DNA of 64,000 nucleotides from Branchiostoma lanceolatum. Taxonomy: Eukaryota > Chordata > Leptocardii > Amphioxiformes > Branchiostomatidae. Shown here piece after piece: positions 1 to 39,361 of this stretch. The notes below the pieces were generated by a model. That model was given only the letters and a program-made list of their open reading frames with translations. It had not been told where the DNA came from and ran no database searches. The stretch covers positions 17,901,242-17,965,241 of the forward strand of contig NC_089730.1 of assembly GCF_035083965.1 (NCBI RefSeq), read 5' to 3'. How positions within the stretch are numbered: the first letter of the stretch is position 1; each line of letters opens with the position of its first letter. A program made the translations under genes and the position numbers.

Positions 1-1253
1 GTATACCATACTTTGTGTGTTAAGTCATTTGTTCAACATTCCTGGACGCGTAGATTTTATAATGAAGGCGATCTTTTTTGCCAATTGTTATTCGCACACT
101 CGTTGGGGTTCCCAGAGGATGCCATCCATAGAAACAAATCGACATGGAAATCTATTCAATCTAAACTAGATCTGAGTAAATGATTGTTAAGGTCTTGTTT
201 AAGATCTCGGTTTCTTCTCGGTTGCTGCACACTTCTCTTCAGCAGCTACCTTCCACCGTCCGTTCGCCATTTAGCAAGTCGCTGTAAACAAAGGTGGAAA
301 GACAAAGACAAAAGTTGATTAAAGTTGATTAAAGCGATGACATGTACCCTCCGAAGAAGAATGATTGGTTCGTTGTACATTGAATCAAACAACCAAAAAT
401 TCACATATTTTCTATTGATTGGTTTTCAACCAATCATTATCTCTAGGTTGTTCCTTTTATTTTTTTCTCTCTCTGTTATTCTCTATTGTCATTTGTTCAT
501 CTATCATTCGCTTGGACCGATGCAATGGCCGAGTGGGTAGAGTGTTCGCCTTGCACACGGTAGGTCGTGAGTTCGAACCCCGGCCGGGTCATACTTTAGA
601 AATGGTACATATTGCTTTCTCTGATTAGCACTCAGCATTTGGGAAAGAGTATGGAAGTTAAACACATCACTACCAGTGGACTAGCCCCCTGCTGTAGTGA
701 CTTGCACAAAGTTGTGTGGCCCAAGGGCTGAGAATCGGAGATGGGCGCCGCCATATGTTCCACTAAGTGGCGCGGGAAGACTTTAACTTAACTTTATAAT
801 TCGCTTCGTAATTCATTTGATATTTGCATTAGAGATTAGTCATATATGTGTTACTTTGATACTTATTACAGTCATTATGCTACCTTTCAATTGATATTCA
901 TCTATGTGTTATCATTTTTCAGTTATGTTTATTCACTTTGGGTTTATCATCATTATTTGTTATCGTTGATATTTTGGAATACCAAGCAACATGAAAGATT
1001 CGCACATGACATATTGGTCTTCATCTATCCCAACACAAATTAATGTATTCTTGCATTACTATCACTGTGTATATTTCTTGATATGTTGCGAAACAAAAAT
1101 AGATAGATAAAATGGTGGATAGGAACTAGTCCAATCTTTTGGGAACGGACTTGAAATATATACGTTTGGTGTTTCTTTAGTTTCAAAGGCGTCAAACAAT
1201 GCCTACCGATGATTGCCCTTCATAAAAATGACGTAGCAAATTAAGTCACTCAC
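1..1253. other. Presumed gene A intron; no exon recognised
   Basis: Apart from the SINE copy at about 519-795, I see no convincing exon here on either strand. The short reading frames are AT-rich and resemble no family. Confidence 0.5.
519..795 (+). mobile_element. tRNA-derived SINE copy 1
   Basis: The head (gcaatggccgagtgggtaga, followed by tgttcgccttgcacacggta and gtgagttcgaaccccggcc) contains pol III A-box and B-box-like sequence. A body with ctagccccctgctgtagtga and gagatgggcgcc follows. A second copy lies at about 39362-39895. The arms of the head do not pair as a functional tRNA, so this is a SINE rather than a tRNA gene. Confidence 0.8.
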
Positions 1254-27705
<26,452 letters not shown>

Positions 27706-29612
27706 TGCGGAATTCCGCAAGTCCGGAAAATGTGAAAACTTCGGACGGAATCAAATCAAAATCCTGTTCCTACATTCTCGTCTTGTCGCCAGCATTGCTA
27801 CAGAGATAATGAGATATAATTATAGCCATTGGGCATGACATGTCGTAGACTCTGCTGGTTGAGCTGGCTTTGTTCGCCTGTCGACGTAGATCTACAGCCA
27901 CTTATCATTCAAGTCATTAACCGGCACAGCTTTTGATCAACTAAATGTCACAAACTGTCTAATAATGTTATGATATGCACATTATTAATTCCATTTTATG
28001 ATGATTCAGATAATGCTACTAAATTTTGCTGTGAAGTCATTTTTTATTTCTAGTGTCCATTTTTGATGGACACATGATAAATAATAATGTCCCTCTATTT
28101 GTATTTGTGTTAATTTGTGTGTGTTTGTGTGTGTGTGTGCGTGCGTGTCTGTGTTTGTGTGTGTGTCTGTGTGTCTGTGTGTCTGTGCGTGAACACGATA
28201 TCTCAATAATGCATTTGGTGGGTCGTGTTCGTATTTGGCATTTGGAAACATCTAATTGAGACCTTAAATCATCAGATTGTGGGCACCCTAACGTCTCGTT
28301 GAGGTACTGTAGCAGAACTTCCGGTTTTGATATCTCGTGTTATCGTCATGCTGTTATCGTAATATTAGTAGATCGCTCTTGGACCAGAGAGTTTAGTGGT
28401 GTAGGGTGGCCCCCTAGCGGCATTTTTTTACCCGCAGGGGGCGATTTTGGATTTGAACGAGAATCACTGAAGCTGGGATTGACGGATCTTCATGAATTTT
28501 GGTTTCGAGCTTAAAGTGACGATTTAGATACTTAGGTAAGAATTATGAAAATTTTCTTAGTGTGTCACTTAAAAGGGCAGCTGAACTATCTATTCCTCAA
28601 ATAACTGGCCGAAAATTTACGTTAAACTAAATCTAGCATGTACGAGTAATTCCCATGGTTTGATGCATATTCTCTGTGCACGGACGTCAACATTTAGCTT
28701 GGCAGTTCCAAACGACCTTGAATTTTGAATTCTCTATCAAAGAATGAAACCAGTAAAGGTGCCCAAGTGCACAATATTTTATTCCAGACGACTTAACGAT
28801 TGCTTAGATATTGTCAGCTTTGCACTTAAGGTCCTAGCATAGGGTTAGGCCCAGCACTCTTTAAGGCACATATGATGGACCTATTTCTTTATCTTGAAAA
28901 ATGTACTATTCTGGTTTTAATTTTGTCCCTAAATATGGATCATCAGTGAATAATAACATTCTCATTAATTTGTCTCAGGGTTAGGGTTGATTACGGGACG
29001 GGGTCGCGGATTAATACAGTGAAACTAGCTGTTTTCTTCAACCTCAATTGCCTTGGCAACTTGGGACATCGGGCTCAAAGGTATTAGGACTATACCATCC
29101 GGAAAACAGGCGTGATGATACGTTTTCAACAACAACACTGCATTTGCAAATTACAAAAGACATCTATAGAAGACTACATAGATAGGACATACTCAAAGCA
29201 GTGTTGTTTTTGTTTTTTCATTTCATGAATACAGCGAAAAGAAGCACACATTAGATGAAATGCTCCCCGCATCACGACGTTTTGTAAATGGTTTAGCCCA
29301 GCCTGATTCGGGTCAGTGACCGCGTGGTCGTTAGGATACTAAACCCGGAAGTAACGAGGTCCCAACTCTCTATAGCAACGAGCGGACGTTAGGGCCGCTG
29401 TATGACATTTGATACCTTCTTAGGATCACTGAGTTCTCTTCTGATCCACGTGGGAGGTGGATGTATGACATGGTATGTCTTGCTTCTCTATTTGTTGACG
29501 ATATTCGTGAAGGAAGGAGAAGACAACGCCGCCCCTCCCCCTTTCCACCTGCCGTAACAAGGACTTTGCACCTTTGCACAGACGAGACCACCACAAATCT
29601 CTCTGACATAAG
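27706..29612. promoter_or_regulatory. Divergent intergenic region between genes A and B
   Basis: About 1.9 kb separates the start codons of gene A (minus) and gene B (plus), so it should hold both promoters and 5' untranslated sequence. I see no recognisable TATA box in a firm position. A TG-rich microsatellite lies at about 28103-28192. The rest is featureless. Confidence 0.4.
28103..28192. repeat. TG-rich microsatellite
   Basis: Imperfect gtgt tract with tctgtg and gcgt interruptions. Confidence 0.85.
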
Positions 29613-29761
29613 ATGGACCTCCGTGCGTTCTTGTTGGTGTCGACCGCCAGCGCGGCGATGTGGCTGGGTGCCTTCCTATTCCTGGTCCCGAGAGTGTCCG
29701 CCATGCTGTGCCCTGGGTACAAGCTCCTGACGACGGGGGACCGGCGAGTCTGGAACAACAA
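29613..29761 (+). CDS. Gene B exon 1 (first membrane segment)
   Basis: 149 nt from ATG to the donor GTACGT, phase 2 out. It encodes MDLRAFLLVSTASAAMWLGA, then FLFLVPRVSAML, ending RRVWNNK. The hydrophobic stretch serves as first membrane segment or signal anchor. Confidence 0.82.
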
Positions 29762-32700
29762 GTACGTCTGGGGGAGGGGGGCAGTAGGGGCAAGTAGCAG
29801 TAAAAGTGGGGTATAATTGGAAGATAGCTTGCTGTATCCATGTTGTTTTGTTTTTCTACCCACTGATCATGACTAGTTTGTTCTTGTGCAGTTACTGGCG
29901 AGGGGTGTATATATGGGTGTCAGTGGGCGTGATACTGCGGTGACCTGGTATGTAACGCCAATGTATGCTTGGCATGTACATCCCATGAAAGAGTGGACAA
30001 AAATGTTTGGGTTTCATTCTTAGGGATCCTGGGGATCATAACTTCAGACAGTGGAAACCTAACCTCAGACACTGACCTGTTTTAAGACAATGCCCAATTG
30101 TTCGTCCGATACATTTCCGACATATTTTAAAAGGCCTTTCTGCAAAAAAAACCCACCTCCCTCCACCCGCACTTTTGTTGATCATTCCACTATCTCACAT
30201 GGGTGCCTATTAAAAACAAACAAAAATGGAGAACGGTCCTTTTCAAAACTAATTCAACAAGAATACAGGTAGTCTGTATTATCGTATAAACCCCAATATT
30301 TCACCCCAATTATCAAGGTTTAAAACCCTTATCTATATGATATATTTTAGCTCTCTTATTCGGTGGTCTGTAGGTGGAGTCGCCAACTGTATCGCGTCTC
30401 CCCGTGTGGAGTCGTCTTTGTTTCCAACGCCTTGATCCATCTCCCAGGAAACTATCATCGTTTCAAGCTATAATCTCCCGATCAAGACAAAACCTAATCT
30501 CGCTCCAAGCAGATGTAACGGTTGCAAAGACCGTATCCAACTGACAAAAGTAGCTTTTATTGCAACTCCACCCAAGCGATAGCACACACCTATATTCGTC
30601 ACTAATTTCTAAGCTGGCGGATCTAGTTCAGTGTGTCCCACGTGTTTGGTTGTCTGCTTTGTTTATTTATGATACGCTTAAATCGGCACGCAGGCCGCTT
30701 TTCATTGAGGTCATGAGGAAAGAGGTAAGGGTAAGATTCAATATACCTGAGATACACAGTCATTTGAGTCCTTATAACTCAACATATCATTACATATACA
30801 ACATCTAGTTCTTGCAACATTTACAATACATCATTCTGATTTTCTACTCGTCGTCTTACGCTGGCAGGTACTATCAAAAAGGACAAATGTTATGAAAACA
30901 CGTAAACACTGAGATTGCATCTAATTGGAGATTTAATTCGTCACCTTTAGATCTCGAAGTTGACCACCGTGCCATCGTTTTGAATGTATTGTTAGCATGT
31001 TATCTAGGAAATATGTGAGTATATACAAAGCACTAGCTTATCTTAGCTAACGTCTGATTGTACTCCCGCCAATACAAACTACTTGCAGAAATAATCATTA
31101 CTTGATTTCCTTCCATAGGTGTACGAAAATGGGTTTATGTACACACATTGTAATAGGGTTGTACTGCAAATCATTACGACGCCATTATCAGGCGACGTGA
31201 TATTGACCATGTACAGCTACGCCTCCTAGCGAATGTATGGTTGAACACAGGTTTGGATTCGAATAAATTAATGATTGAATGGATATTCTCTATATTTTAG
31301 AACGATGTCTGTGCTGAACGCTATCCTGACGGGTTCAGTGGCCGTCGTTGCCCTTATTTGGGAGGAGCTGCCTAAACTGTACAACAACACGCTGTGGTCA
31401 GTTGTAGTGTATCTTATCTTTTTGTTTGTGTTTGTGTTTGATTTAGCCAGGTTGGCATGTCACTGCTTCACAAACAATACATATAACAAATAATGAACAA
31501 AAATTGTACATAAGTAGAAAAAAATATGCAGACATGTTATATTCCGTATTGCAGTAAGGTGTGCTAGGTCAGTCGTAGATTTCATCATAAGTTCTTATCA
31601 TCATCAAAGCTTGTCGTTCATCTCTATCCAGTTCAGTGCGACTTCTTATAAAGACATGTTAGTAGCTGTTCTGGCTATCTGCGGTAGCTCGGTCCAGGCC
31701 CAGGCACCTCTGTGGTTGATTCTATGTCCGAAACTGTGACCTATCTATTACCATCACCCCCCCCCCCTTCCTTCGCCGGTCTGAGACGAGTATGCCGGTT
31801 GAGATCATTACATTGAATGACCAAACTTATTGCATTGTATGCATATGACCTATATGACTTTAAGAATTGAATCTGATCCATATGTAAAAACATGACTTGA
31901 ACGGCAAAATACAGACACTACTTATAGATTAAACTTCATTATTGATGATATTCGTCTAAAATACTAATGAGAGTTTTGGTGGGAAGATTTAAAAAAGACC
32001 TGCAATCACACTTTTCATAGTAAAGAGACCTGCAAAGATGCAATATAGATATATTGGCATTATTGCATATTTTAATTATGATATATAACAAAATATTTCG
32101 TCGCTTTTCCTTGTTTTATTGGAATCTATAACATTGATTTTACAGTCTTTTAACTTAATTTGAAATACATGATGCTATACTAAGGAATTCAAAGTTGTTG
32201 TTTTTTACAATATATATCTTGTCAAGTAGGCGGCTTTATTGTGTCTTTGTGAATTTTTTGTGGGGGTGTGTGCAAGCCATACAAATGTAGTTTGTATGCT
32301 TCTCAATGTACCTTCGAACCGTTGCAGGGATGACTCTAGCGTTATCCATTACACTGCCTCAACCAACGTGGGCTATCTCCTTGTCGGTAAGTTGAATTCT
32401 CCGTCGTATCATCCTTCAACTTCTTTTTAGATTTTCCGACTGTCCATGATCCATATTATTCTTCGCAATATGGACCAAAGTCAATGGATCCAGTGGGGCA
32501 TAGATTCCAACCCCGGGAAGTTTTGTCATTTTAGATAGTGACGTAAAGACAGCTACCCCGTGTACAGGGAAGCCAAGGGCATTAGCTAAATGGCTCAAAC
32601 CTTTGTGCTAATATAGACCAAATTCCATGTATCCAGTGGGGCATAAGTTCCAACCCCGGGCATTTTTGTCATATTAGATAGTGACGTAAAGCTAAGCTAC

Positions 32701-34578
32701 CCCGTATACGGGGAAGCCAAGGACATTAGCTTAGTGGGTGAAACCTTAAGTTTGTACTATTAAAAAATAATCGAGATGACTTATCGAGAATATCATGGTT
32801 GACCCAGTGTGCTTAGCTGAAAACTCAAGTCGTGGCGAGGCTGCATTGCATTTATAAGTAACCAAAATAGTACCATGCCTTCTCGTCATTTTGAGATAGA
32901 CCGATCTACCAATATCTTTTTTTTTTGTTTATACGTTCGGCTGAATGTGCTTTGCTTACCTAAAACCTGAGATATCAAACGAAATAACAGTAGGTTATGA
33001 TTCTTTAGTCTGTGATCTGAAACAAATAAACACACACACAACAAAAAGCCATCATAAATTAATAATATCTCGAGAAAAATGTTTTGAATGTTTTCCAGAC
33101 ACGGGCTTGCTGCTAAGGAACCCCGCCATGACCGATCCCGGCATCCTCCTTCACCACCTCATCATCGTCGTGTGCATCCTGGCAAAAATAGTGAGTACGG
33201 GCGGGCACATTGGTCGCACGATCGTCGTACGGTTACCAGCTGACTGCATTATTAGCATTGTTGAATATGTCGTAAACGAATCGGCAGCTGCTTTGTAACG
33301 GAAAATGATGCTTGTTACGTTTGTCACAGCTTGCTTGGAAATTGATTCTACGGCATCAAAAGTGTGCGACGCCCTACGACGAATGTGACCACGGGATTAC
33401 TGAACGTGTTCCACATTCTGCAAGACAAATGTCTCCACATAATATTTAGTAAAGGTCAATTATGTTCACATTAATCTGACTGCTGTATTCACCTTTGGCA
33501 ATTTCCAATATTATAACCTTCTCCTACAGGGCCGAGACGTAGGTTTACGGTCATTAAACCAGTAGGTTTACTGTGAAACAAGCGACCTCATTTCCCATGA
33601 CGTAGGAAGAAATTATCTCCTAGCATCTAAGCGAACAATATTGTAATTCGTGAGAATATAGTAAAGGAGTTAATATCATACAAATGTACCATGCTGCGCT
33701 TTGCCGCCTGACTTCCTAACCCTTTCTAGACTATTGCAAAACTGAAGCAAAGTATAATGGAAGATAATAAACAAAAAGTGAATGTGAATTGCTTCCCATC
33801 ATGTCATTTCAGCTGTTGGACTTCGGTCCTCCGACGTTCTTCAATGCGATGCGCATGATCCAGGAGGTGTCCAACCCATTTCTACACCTCAGGTTGGTAC
33901 ACGATTTTTTAATGATTTACAAGCTATTTCTCTAGTCTTATCTCCTGTGCGCTTTACACACTGTGTAAAGTTTATTCTAAAGGGTCAGATGGTCTCCTTT
34001 TGTTCAAAAACACCTCAGCTCAGATTCACTGAAATTCAAATAGCTGCATCCGTCTCCATGTTAGTGTCCCTGTGACGTCACATTAGATTGCTCCATAAAG
34101 CTAAAACCTAATTTGCCATATGATTGAATAGACCCAACCGTAGCTCTGCCCACCACCAGAAAGATGCAAATATTTGACTGGTGTGCAGTCACTCTCTCTT
34201 TAGTCGAACCACTTCTTGCCATGCTATCACTGTTAGAACTTATACATGTAATTGTGATGGACAGGCATGACTGTTTCTTTTTTTTAATGCAGGTGGCTCC
34301 TTGCAGCGGCGGGGGTGTCTAGAAACTCCCGACTTTACGTCACGAACGGTCTGGTATTTGCGGCGTCCTTCCTGGTCTCCCGCATCCTCCCCATCCCGTA
34401 CTACTGGGCACAGTCTCTCCGACTCATCACGTCGCCGCAAACATACGTGCGGTTCGGCGCGCTGGGGCTGGGCTTCTGGTTCGTTGCGGACCTTCTATTT
34501 GACGGGATAAACTGTTTTTGGGCAGTGAAAATATGTAGAGGGACATACAGGTTCATGACGACGAGAAAGTTGGATTAG
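29613..34578 (+). CDS. Gene B: TLC-domain (TRAM/LAG1/CLN8) membrane protein, complete, 253 aa
   Basis: Six exons join in frame: 29613-29761, 31301-31396, 32328-32386, 33099-33190, 33813-33892, 34293-34578; total 762 nt including TAG. The protein has repeated hydrophobic segments. TLC landmarks are IHYTASTNVGYLLVDT (exons 3-4), the HH pair in GILLHHLIIVVCILAKI (exon 4), and EVSNPFLHLRWLL (exons 5-6). The length fits small TLC-domain proteins of the TLCD4/TMEM56 type. These are multi-pass membrane proteins linked to membrane lipid composition; the exact member cannot be fixed from this sequence alone. The start at 29613 is the only ATG giving the expected first membrane segment. Introns 1 and 3 carry dispersed and tandem repeats. 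Confidence 0.88.
30676..30770 (+). repeat. Dispersed repeat shared with gene C intron 2 (copy 1)
   Basis: The sequence around gccgcttttcattgaggtca and tgaggaaagaggtaagggt recurs at about 41487-41575 with few changes. It lies in gene B intron 1. Confidence 0.7.
31301..31396 (+). CDS. Gene B exon 2
   Basis: 96 nt, acceptor ATTTTAG, donor GTCAGT, phase 2 in and out. It encodes TMSVLNAILTGSVAVVALIW then EELPKLYNNTLW. Other donors nearby do not keep the frame into exon 3. Confidence 0.8.
32328..32386 (+). CDS. Gene B exon 3 (TLC His motif)
   Basis: 59 nt, acceptor TTGCAG, donor GTAAGT. It encodes DDSSVIHYTASTNVGYLLV, the conserved TLC segment with the H...S...GY pattern. Confidence 0.87.
32465..32748. 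repeat. Two tandem ~142-bp repeats in gene B intron 3
   Basis: Copies at 32465-32606 and 32607-32748 share atccagtggggcata, ttccaaccccggg, agatagtgacgtaaag and gggaagccaagg in the same order. Confidence 0.85.
33099..33190 (+). CDS. Gene B exon 4 (TLC HH motif)
   Basis: 92 nt, acceptor TTCCAG, donor GTGAGT, phase 1 in and 0 out. It encodes DTGLLLRNPAMTDPGILLHH then LIIVVCILAKI. Confidence 0.87.
33813..33892 (+). CDS. Gene B exon 5
   Basis: 80 nt, acceptor TTTCAG, donor GTTGGT. It encodes LLDFGPPTFFNAMRMIQEVS then NPFLHLR, including the TLC E.S.PF...R signature. Confidence 0.87.
34293..34578 (+). CDS. Gene B exon 6 (last exon, stop TAG)
   Basis: 286 nt, acceptor AATGCAG. It encodes two more hydrophobic segments (VTNGLVFAASFLVSRILPIP and FGALGLGFWFVADLLFDGIN) and ends TTRKLD, stop. 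The tail is Lys/Arg-rich, as in membrane proteins of the endomembrane system. Confidence 0.88.
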
Positions 34579-34680
34579 CTACTGCAGATCGTAACAACAC
34601 TGACTTTGTCACCCCGAACACTCAGGAACGGAAATATTGAACTGTTTTCATGGATGACATCCACTTGTCCGTCAATCGTT

Positions 34681-34704
34681 TACACACACATACACACACA
34701 TGCA

Positions 34705-34777
<73 letters not shown>

Positions 34778-34788
34778 ACACACACAAA

Positions 34789-34825
<37 letters not shown>
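34681..34825. repeat. (CA)n microsatellite downstream of gene B
   Basis: A long acacac tract with a few at and aa interruptions, beginning about 100 bp after the stop codon, probably in the 3' untranslated region. Confidence 0.95.
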
Positions 34826-34826
<1 letters not shown>

Positions 34827-37800
34827 AAGACAAGTCAGTAACATATGAACTATCAACAACGGTATGATAAAATTGTCTCCATTCAACCAACACCGCGAAC
34901 CTTTGAAGTTAAACCATCCTGCGAATTCTCTAAGTATCTTATTACACCACTTCTGTATTTCTGCGGACACACACTAAGACAAAACAACAAACACGCCAAA
35001 TGACTACGATACCTCAGACTGTGAAATTATGCCTCATAACTATACATACCATTAAGACATAAAGTACAGGCCAATATTTACCACAATGTTGTCTTTTAAT
35101 GCAATCTATGCAAATTTGTGAGAAATACCAGATATTTCAGATTAAAAGATATAATTCAGGTGATCTGAATATCCGATCAGTGTGTATAGCGTCTAATTCG
35201 TAGAATAACGTGTTGAAAATTCTAAAAGAAGCTGCCACTTATAAAAAAAATCAATGAATTCATCTGGTTGTTGAGTAATTGAATAGCAAAGTTTTTCATT
35301 CACCACCGAGTAATGGATAAGAGCCGACGTTACGAAGACCGTCTTACCATCTTCTTTAACGACTAGTTAAGCTAGATATAGACACAGTTGATAACAATCG
35401 ACAGCCCGTACTGCCTCAAAAAAGCTACAGGACCACATCTACCACCTTACGTCACAAAATTATCTAAAAATGATCTCCTGCATTCAACGACAACTAGACG
35501 AGATTTTATTCTTGTATCCGTCGAGTGCGTCACTTACACGTCACAAGACTAGACTCTAAAACACGAACAATGACCAGGGACTTTGAGTTCTGGTATTGTG
35601 TCTGTTACACGGTGCCGTCTGATGAATTCTACCAACAAAGGACGATTACGCACAACTTCGAAAATGTGGGTAATTATGAGACTTACAGCCTAGATTCTGG
35701 TAGAAAGGTCCATGTCAAAATAAAATTAAATGATACGGGTATTTTTCTGGGTATTTAGTTAAGATAACAACAGGCACGAGTTGAAGAAATTGCACGAGTT
35801 GAAGAAATTGCACCGGCATATCAATTAGGTTTGGGTTTAGTGCCCTCCTCGCTACCATAGACCCTAGACATTTTTTTTCGGAATAGTTACTGGTTCTTAT
35901 CTACCAAATGGATATTCACACATACTGCGCACTTCAACTTAACTTGCAAACTGATTATTAAGTGGAGTGGAATTTCACGTTTTGTTGGTATATTATTTAA
36001 AATTAGACATGTTGATAGGACAGAAAACATCAAACTCCTTTCCTATACAAAATAATGGAATACTCAATAGTCCTCGCTTTTTTCCTGAAAAAGAAAAAGT
36101 TGTCGAAAATGCGGCAAGTCCTTTCGATTGTTGCTTGTTTGTCGCGGCGCCCGTCAAATGTGAAGCAGAAAGATTTTCAGGCGAAGTATAATCTTGTCGA
36201 CTCTCTAGATATTTAAAAAATCAGTGACTTTCTCTCGTTCAGCAAATTCTGCCTAAGGTAGACAACAGAGTCTCTCCGGCTATAACGTCACCGCTGGCTG
36301 CGGCCAGAAGATTTCTACTCTTGCCACGTATGAAAGGGTAACTGTCGTCATATCTCTGGTCTATGACTCCACCTTCTCAAGTTTTCTCTGTATTTGCCAC
36401 TATGGGACGTGGCAAGGTTTATCCCAAGTATCTATTCCGCCTTCGTGCGTCTTAACTCTATTATTCACAATTTCGTCAAAAGAAAGGGTGATTATTGATG
36501 ACGTATTAGCGGGAACTCCAATTGACAAGTCTTGCACAAGCCACATTGACAGAAAATCCACCTAAAAACCCTAGCCATAAGAACGGTGCCAACGTGGCGT
36601 TTCCTTTGTCACATTGTTTAATTATAAGAATCTTTGTTGACCTTTAGAATTCGTTGAAACCAGCGGGCACCCTCTGAGCTTTTGTAGACGTTTTTTTGTC
36701 TGATGTGGTTGAAGGGCTCTTTGCAGCCAATCAGCTAACAGAACGTCATCCCGAAATCCTTGAATTTGCATAATCTACTAGTAGTTAGCAATACTTTTAC
36801 ACTGTTACCAGCGACTTGTCAGTGCGCACGCAGTTTGTAAGAAGTTGAGGAGAGTGCTACACTGTTGAGTGTTGTCTAGGAAGATATCGATAACGTACAT
36901 TGCTGTTTGAAAAGGCATCACAAGTGACTTCAAAAAGTAAGTCTAATATTTTCTATTGCTGCGTACTTAATGTGATAGGAATATTTGGTTCGTAGATAAG
37001 CATGTTTAGGTTTGGAATTCTTAAACTTGACATAGCTTTTATAATCTCATGATGCCGTTGGTAACATTCTCCTGTTCTACTACCATCAGTGAAAAGCAGT
37101 TTTCCCCCAGTAAGTTTAAAATGTTGAGCTGTGTACAAAGATCTCATTTGTGTGTATTTGCTGTTTTTTTCTGTCGTTTTTTTCTGTTGTTAGTTTGTAT
37201 GCTTGTCAGTGAATAGGATAACGTTAAGTCTCAAAATTCCAGCGGGTACCCTTACTTAGAACGCACCGCGTGCCTGCTATGTTGCGTCGTTATAGCGGAC
37301 AAATTCAGATTTAGGATTGACTTTGTAGTAACTATTGTCTCATCTGGTCTTCCTTTCGACGTGCTCTTGTATAACATTGCCATAATCCCGCGGTTGGGTA
37401 CGCTAAGACCGCACTGTTTTAAAAAAGGAGTTCTCAATAATTTTTGAACACGTGGATATCCGAAAAGCGCATACCTTGGGGACTACTGATATTGCACTAT
37501 TTGATATTTTTATATTCAGCGTTTTCTTTTTAATGGGGTGGTCCTAGAGTACCTAGCGGTGCTATGAGAGTTAACGTTATCTTGTGATATATGATCTCTG
37601 GATAAATCCTGGTAGTTCCAATCTGAAAATGTCTAGATCTGACTCCTCTAGTGGCACAAATGAATCGCTATGATCTTTGGAATGTAGACAGTTCTGGGTT
37701 GAATAAATTTGTTTACCTTGCAAGTAACTTCAGTCGGAATTGCAGTGATTTTGTTTGAAAGTAGCTAGCATTGTTGTAGAAATGATAAATTGTCTAAGTT

Positions 37801-37914
37801 CCTTTTCCGGCAAACTTTCGTCCCCAAGAAAAATAGGACTCAACACAGGTCCTACGAATAGCTTTTCAGTAATTGCAGCTTGTTGCTCGTCAGTTTGTAA
37901 ACAGTACTCAGGAC

Positions 37915-38150
37915 TCAGTCACATTTGCCGTACAGTTTTCATACGACCGCAAACTTGGGACATTTTCAATATAGTCGTACATGTGTCGTACAAAATTCCG
38001 CTGTCTCTTTACAAAAAGAAAAGCTGTCTTAGATCCTTCCCGGCAATTAGTTCTGTCAGATCCTGGTACAAAATCCCCCAACATCAAAATCGTACGACAA
38101 CCTACCATTGAAGGTGAACGCGCGTAAAATGCTACGGTCACATTTGCGTC
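37915..38150. mobile_element. Dispersed element rich in CGTACGAC words, copy 1
   Basis: It shares gcaattagttctgtcaga and atcaaaatcgtacgacaacc with about 58340-58560 in gene C, together with a cgtacatgtgtcgtacaaa segment earlier in both copies. No coding capacity. Probably a non-autonomous DNA element. Confidence 0.6.
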
Positions 38151-38276
38151 GGTTCCCGTCGGGAGTGTTGTCCCGACCGGGCCCCGAAGACACACATTTG
38201 TCCCGGTGGACCGCCGGACACCGGAAGCGTACCTCTCGGTGTTCTCACGATTAGCTAACGACGCCTTTTTTCTTAC

Positions 38277-38293
38277 AGTGTGTGCGTGTGTGA

Positions 38294-38335
<42 letters not shown>

Positions 38336-38345
38336 GCGTGTGCGT

Positions 38346-38430
<85 letters not shown>
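38277..38430. repeat. (TG)n microsatellite
   Basis: About 150 bp of gtgt with regular cgtg interruptions. Confidence 0.95.
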
Positions 38431-38434
<4 letters not shown>

Positions 38435-39361
38435 TCGCCAGAGAGTCTAGCGCATTTTTTCACACAAAAATCTACATTGTCATACATTTGACGGTGCTCA
38501 TGTATCCGCGAACACTGGCTGATCCAAAAAAATAGCGCAGTGCATCACCAATTTTCTATATGATTCCCCCCCCCCCCCCCCCCAATGTATATGCTATCTG
38601 TACAAACGTAGCTCGGTAAAAAAAGAAGACCTTGGCCTTTAACGATGAAAGGCAAATAGCTGCCAGGGTGAGCCACGTTGCGCTTAGCTAACCCATTGTC
38701 CTACCCGACACGTGGATAAAGTGGTTCTCTCACGCAAAGTTAAAGCGGCGCGACGTCATATAATCCCTCAACAGTGTACCGAGACTTATTTTGTCTTAGA
38801 CCACCTTAACTCCCTGCCACGTTTAGAAGCTCATCCTTTTATACGCCCGTTGACGCGTGACAATAGGTATCCATCCTGCTATTATACTGACTTAGCCTAC
38901 GGTAACATAAAGGCTTCGGTAGAGTCAACCGTGACGACTCGCTAGCTACACGTATACTGCTATTTAAACATTCTTTACATAATTACCGTGACTACACATA
39001 TCCCATGCCTGGACCATAGTGCTGTTCACTTCACAATTTGACAAAATATCTACTGCCATCACTATAATGTGACCCATAGAAAGACAGCACCTAATTTGTT
39101 TTATTTCTTTCATGTGCAAATCTTCTCGGTTACGTCATTTGCGTTCAAATATCCCTTTCTATCATTTAAGCGCTGGTGATAACTATGCTAATTCCACTGT
39201 AATATACACGTACCTGTTTACCCCAAATATACGCACTTAACTTCTCCCGCTACTGAACCTCTAGTACATATCTCAACATAAAAAGTCAAATCACGAAAAC
39301 GTACTTTTCAGATTCAAAGAGTGGCTGGGTATCGTGTTAAATGTTATTTCAAGATGCTACC

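Noticed and set aside
519..595. Possible functional tRNA gene
   Set aside because: The B-box is excellent, but the acceptor arms do not pair and the same head with the same downstream body recurs at 39362; it is a SINE.
29426..29863. 145-codon minus-strand frame across gene B exon 1
   Set aside because: It overlaps the signal-anchor exon on the other strand, has no domain and no splice or start support.
34622..34970. Long open frames in (CA)n repeat (Cys-Val or His-Thr runs)
   Set aside because: They are translations of a dinucleotide repeat in all frames, with no start context or conservation.
36830..36945. Possible untranslated first exon (sequence before aaaaagtaagtc)
   Set aside because: A donor-like site exists, but nothing else ties it to a gene.
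38206..38535. 109-codon plus-strand frame with Cys-Val run
   Set aside because: Most of it is the (TG)n microsatellite.
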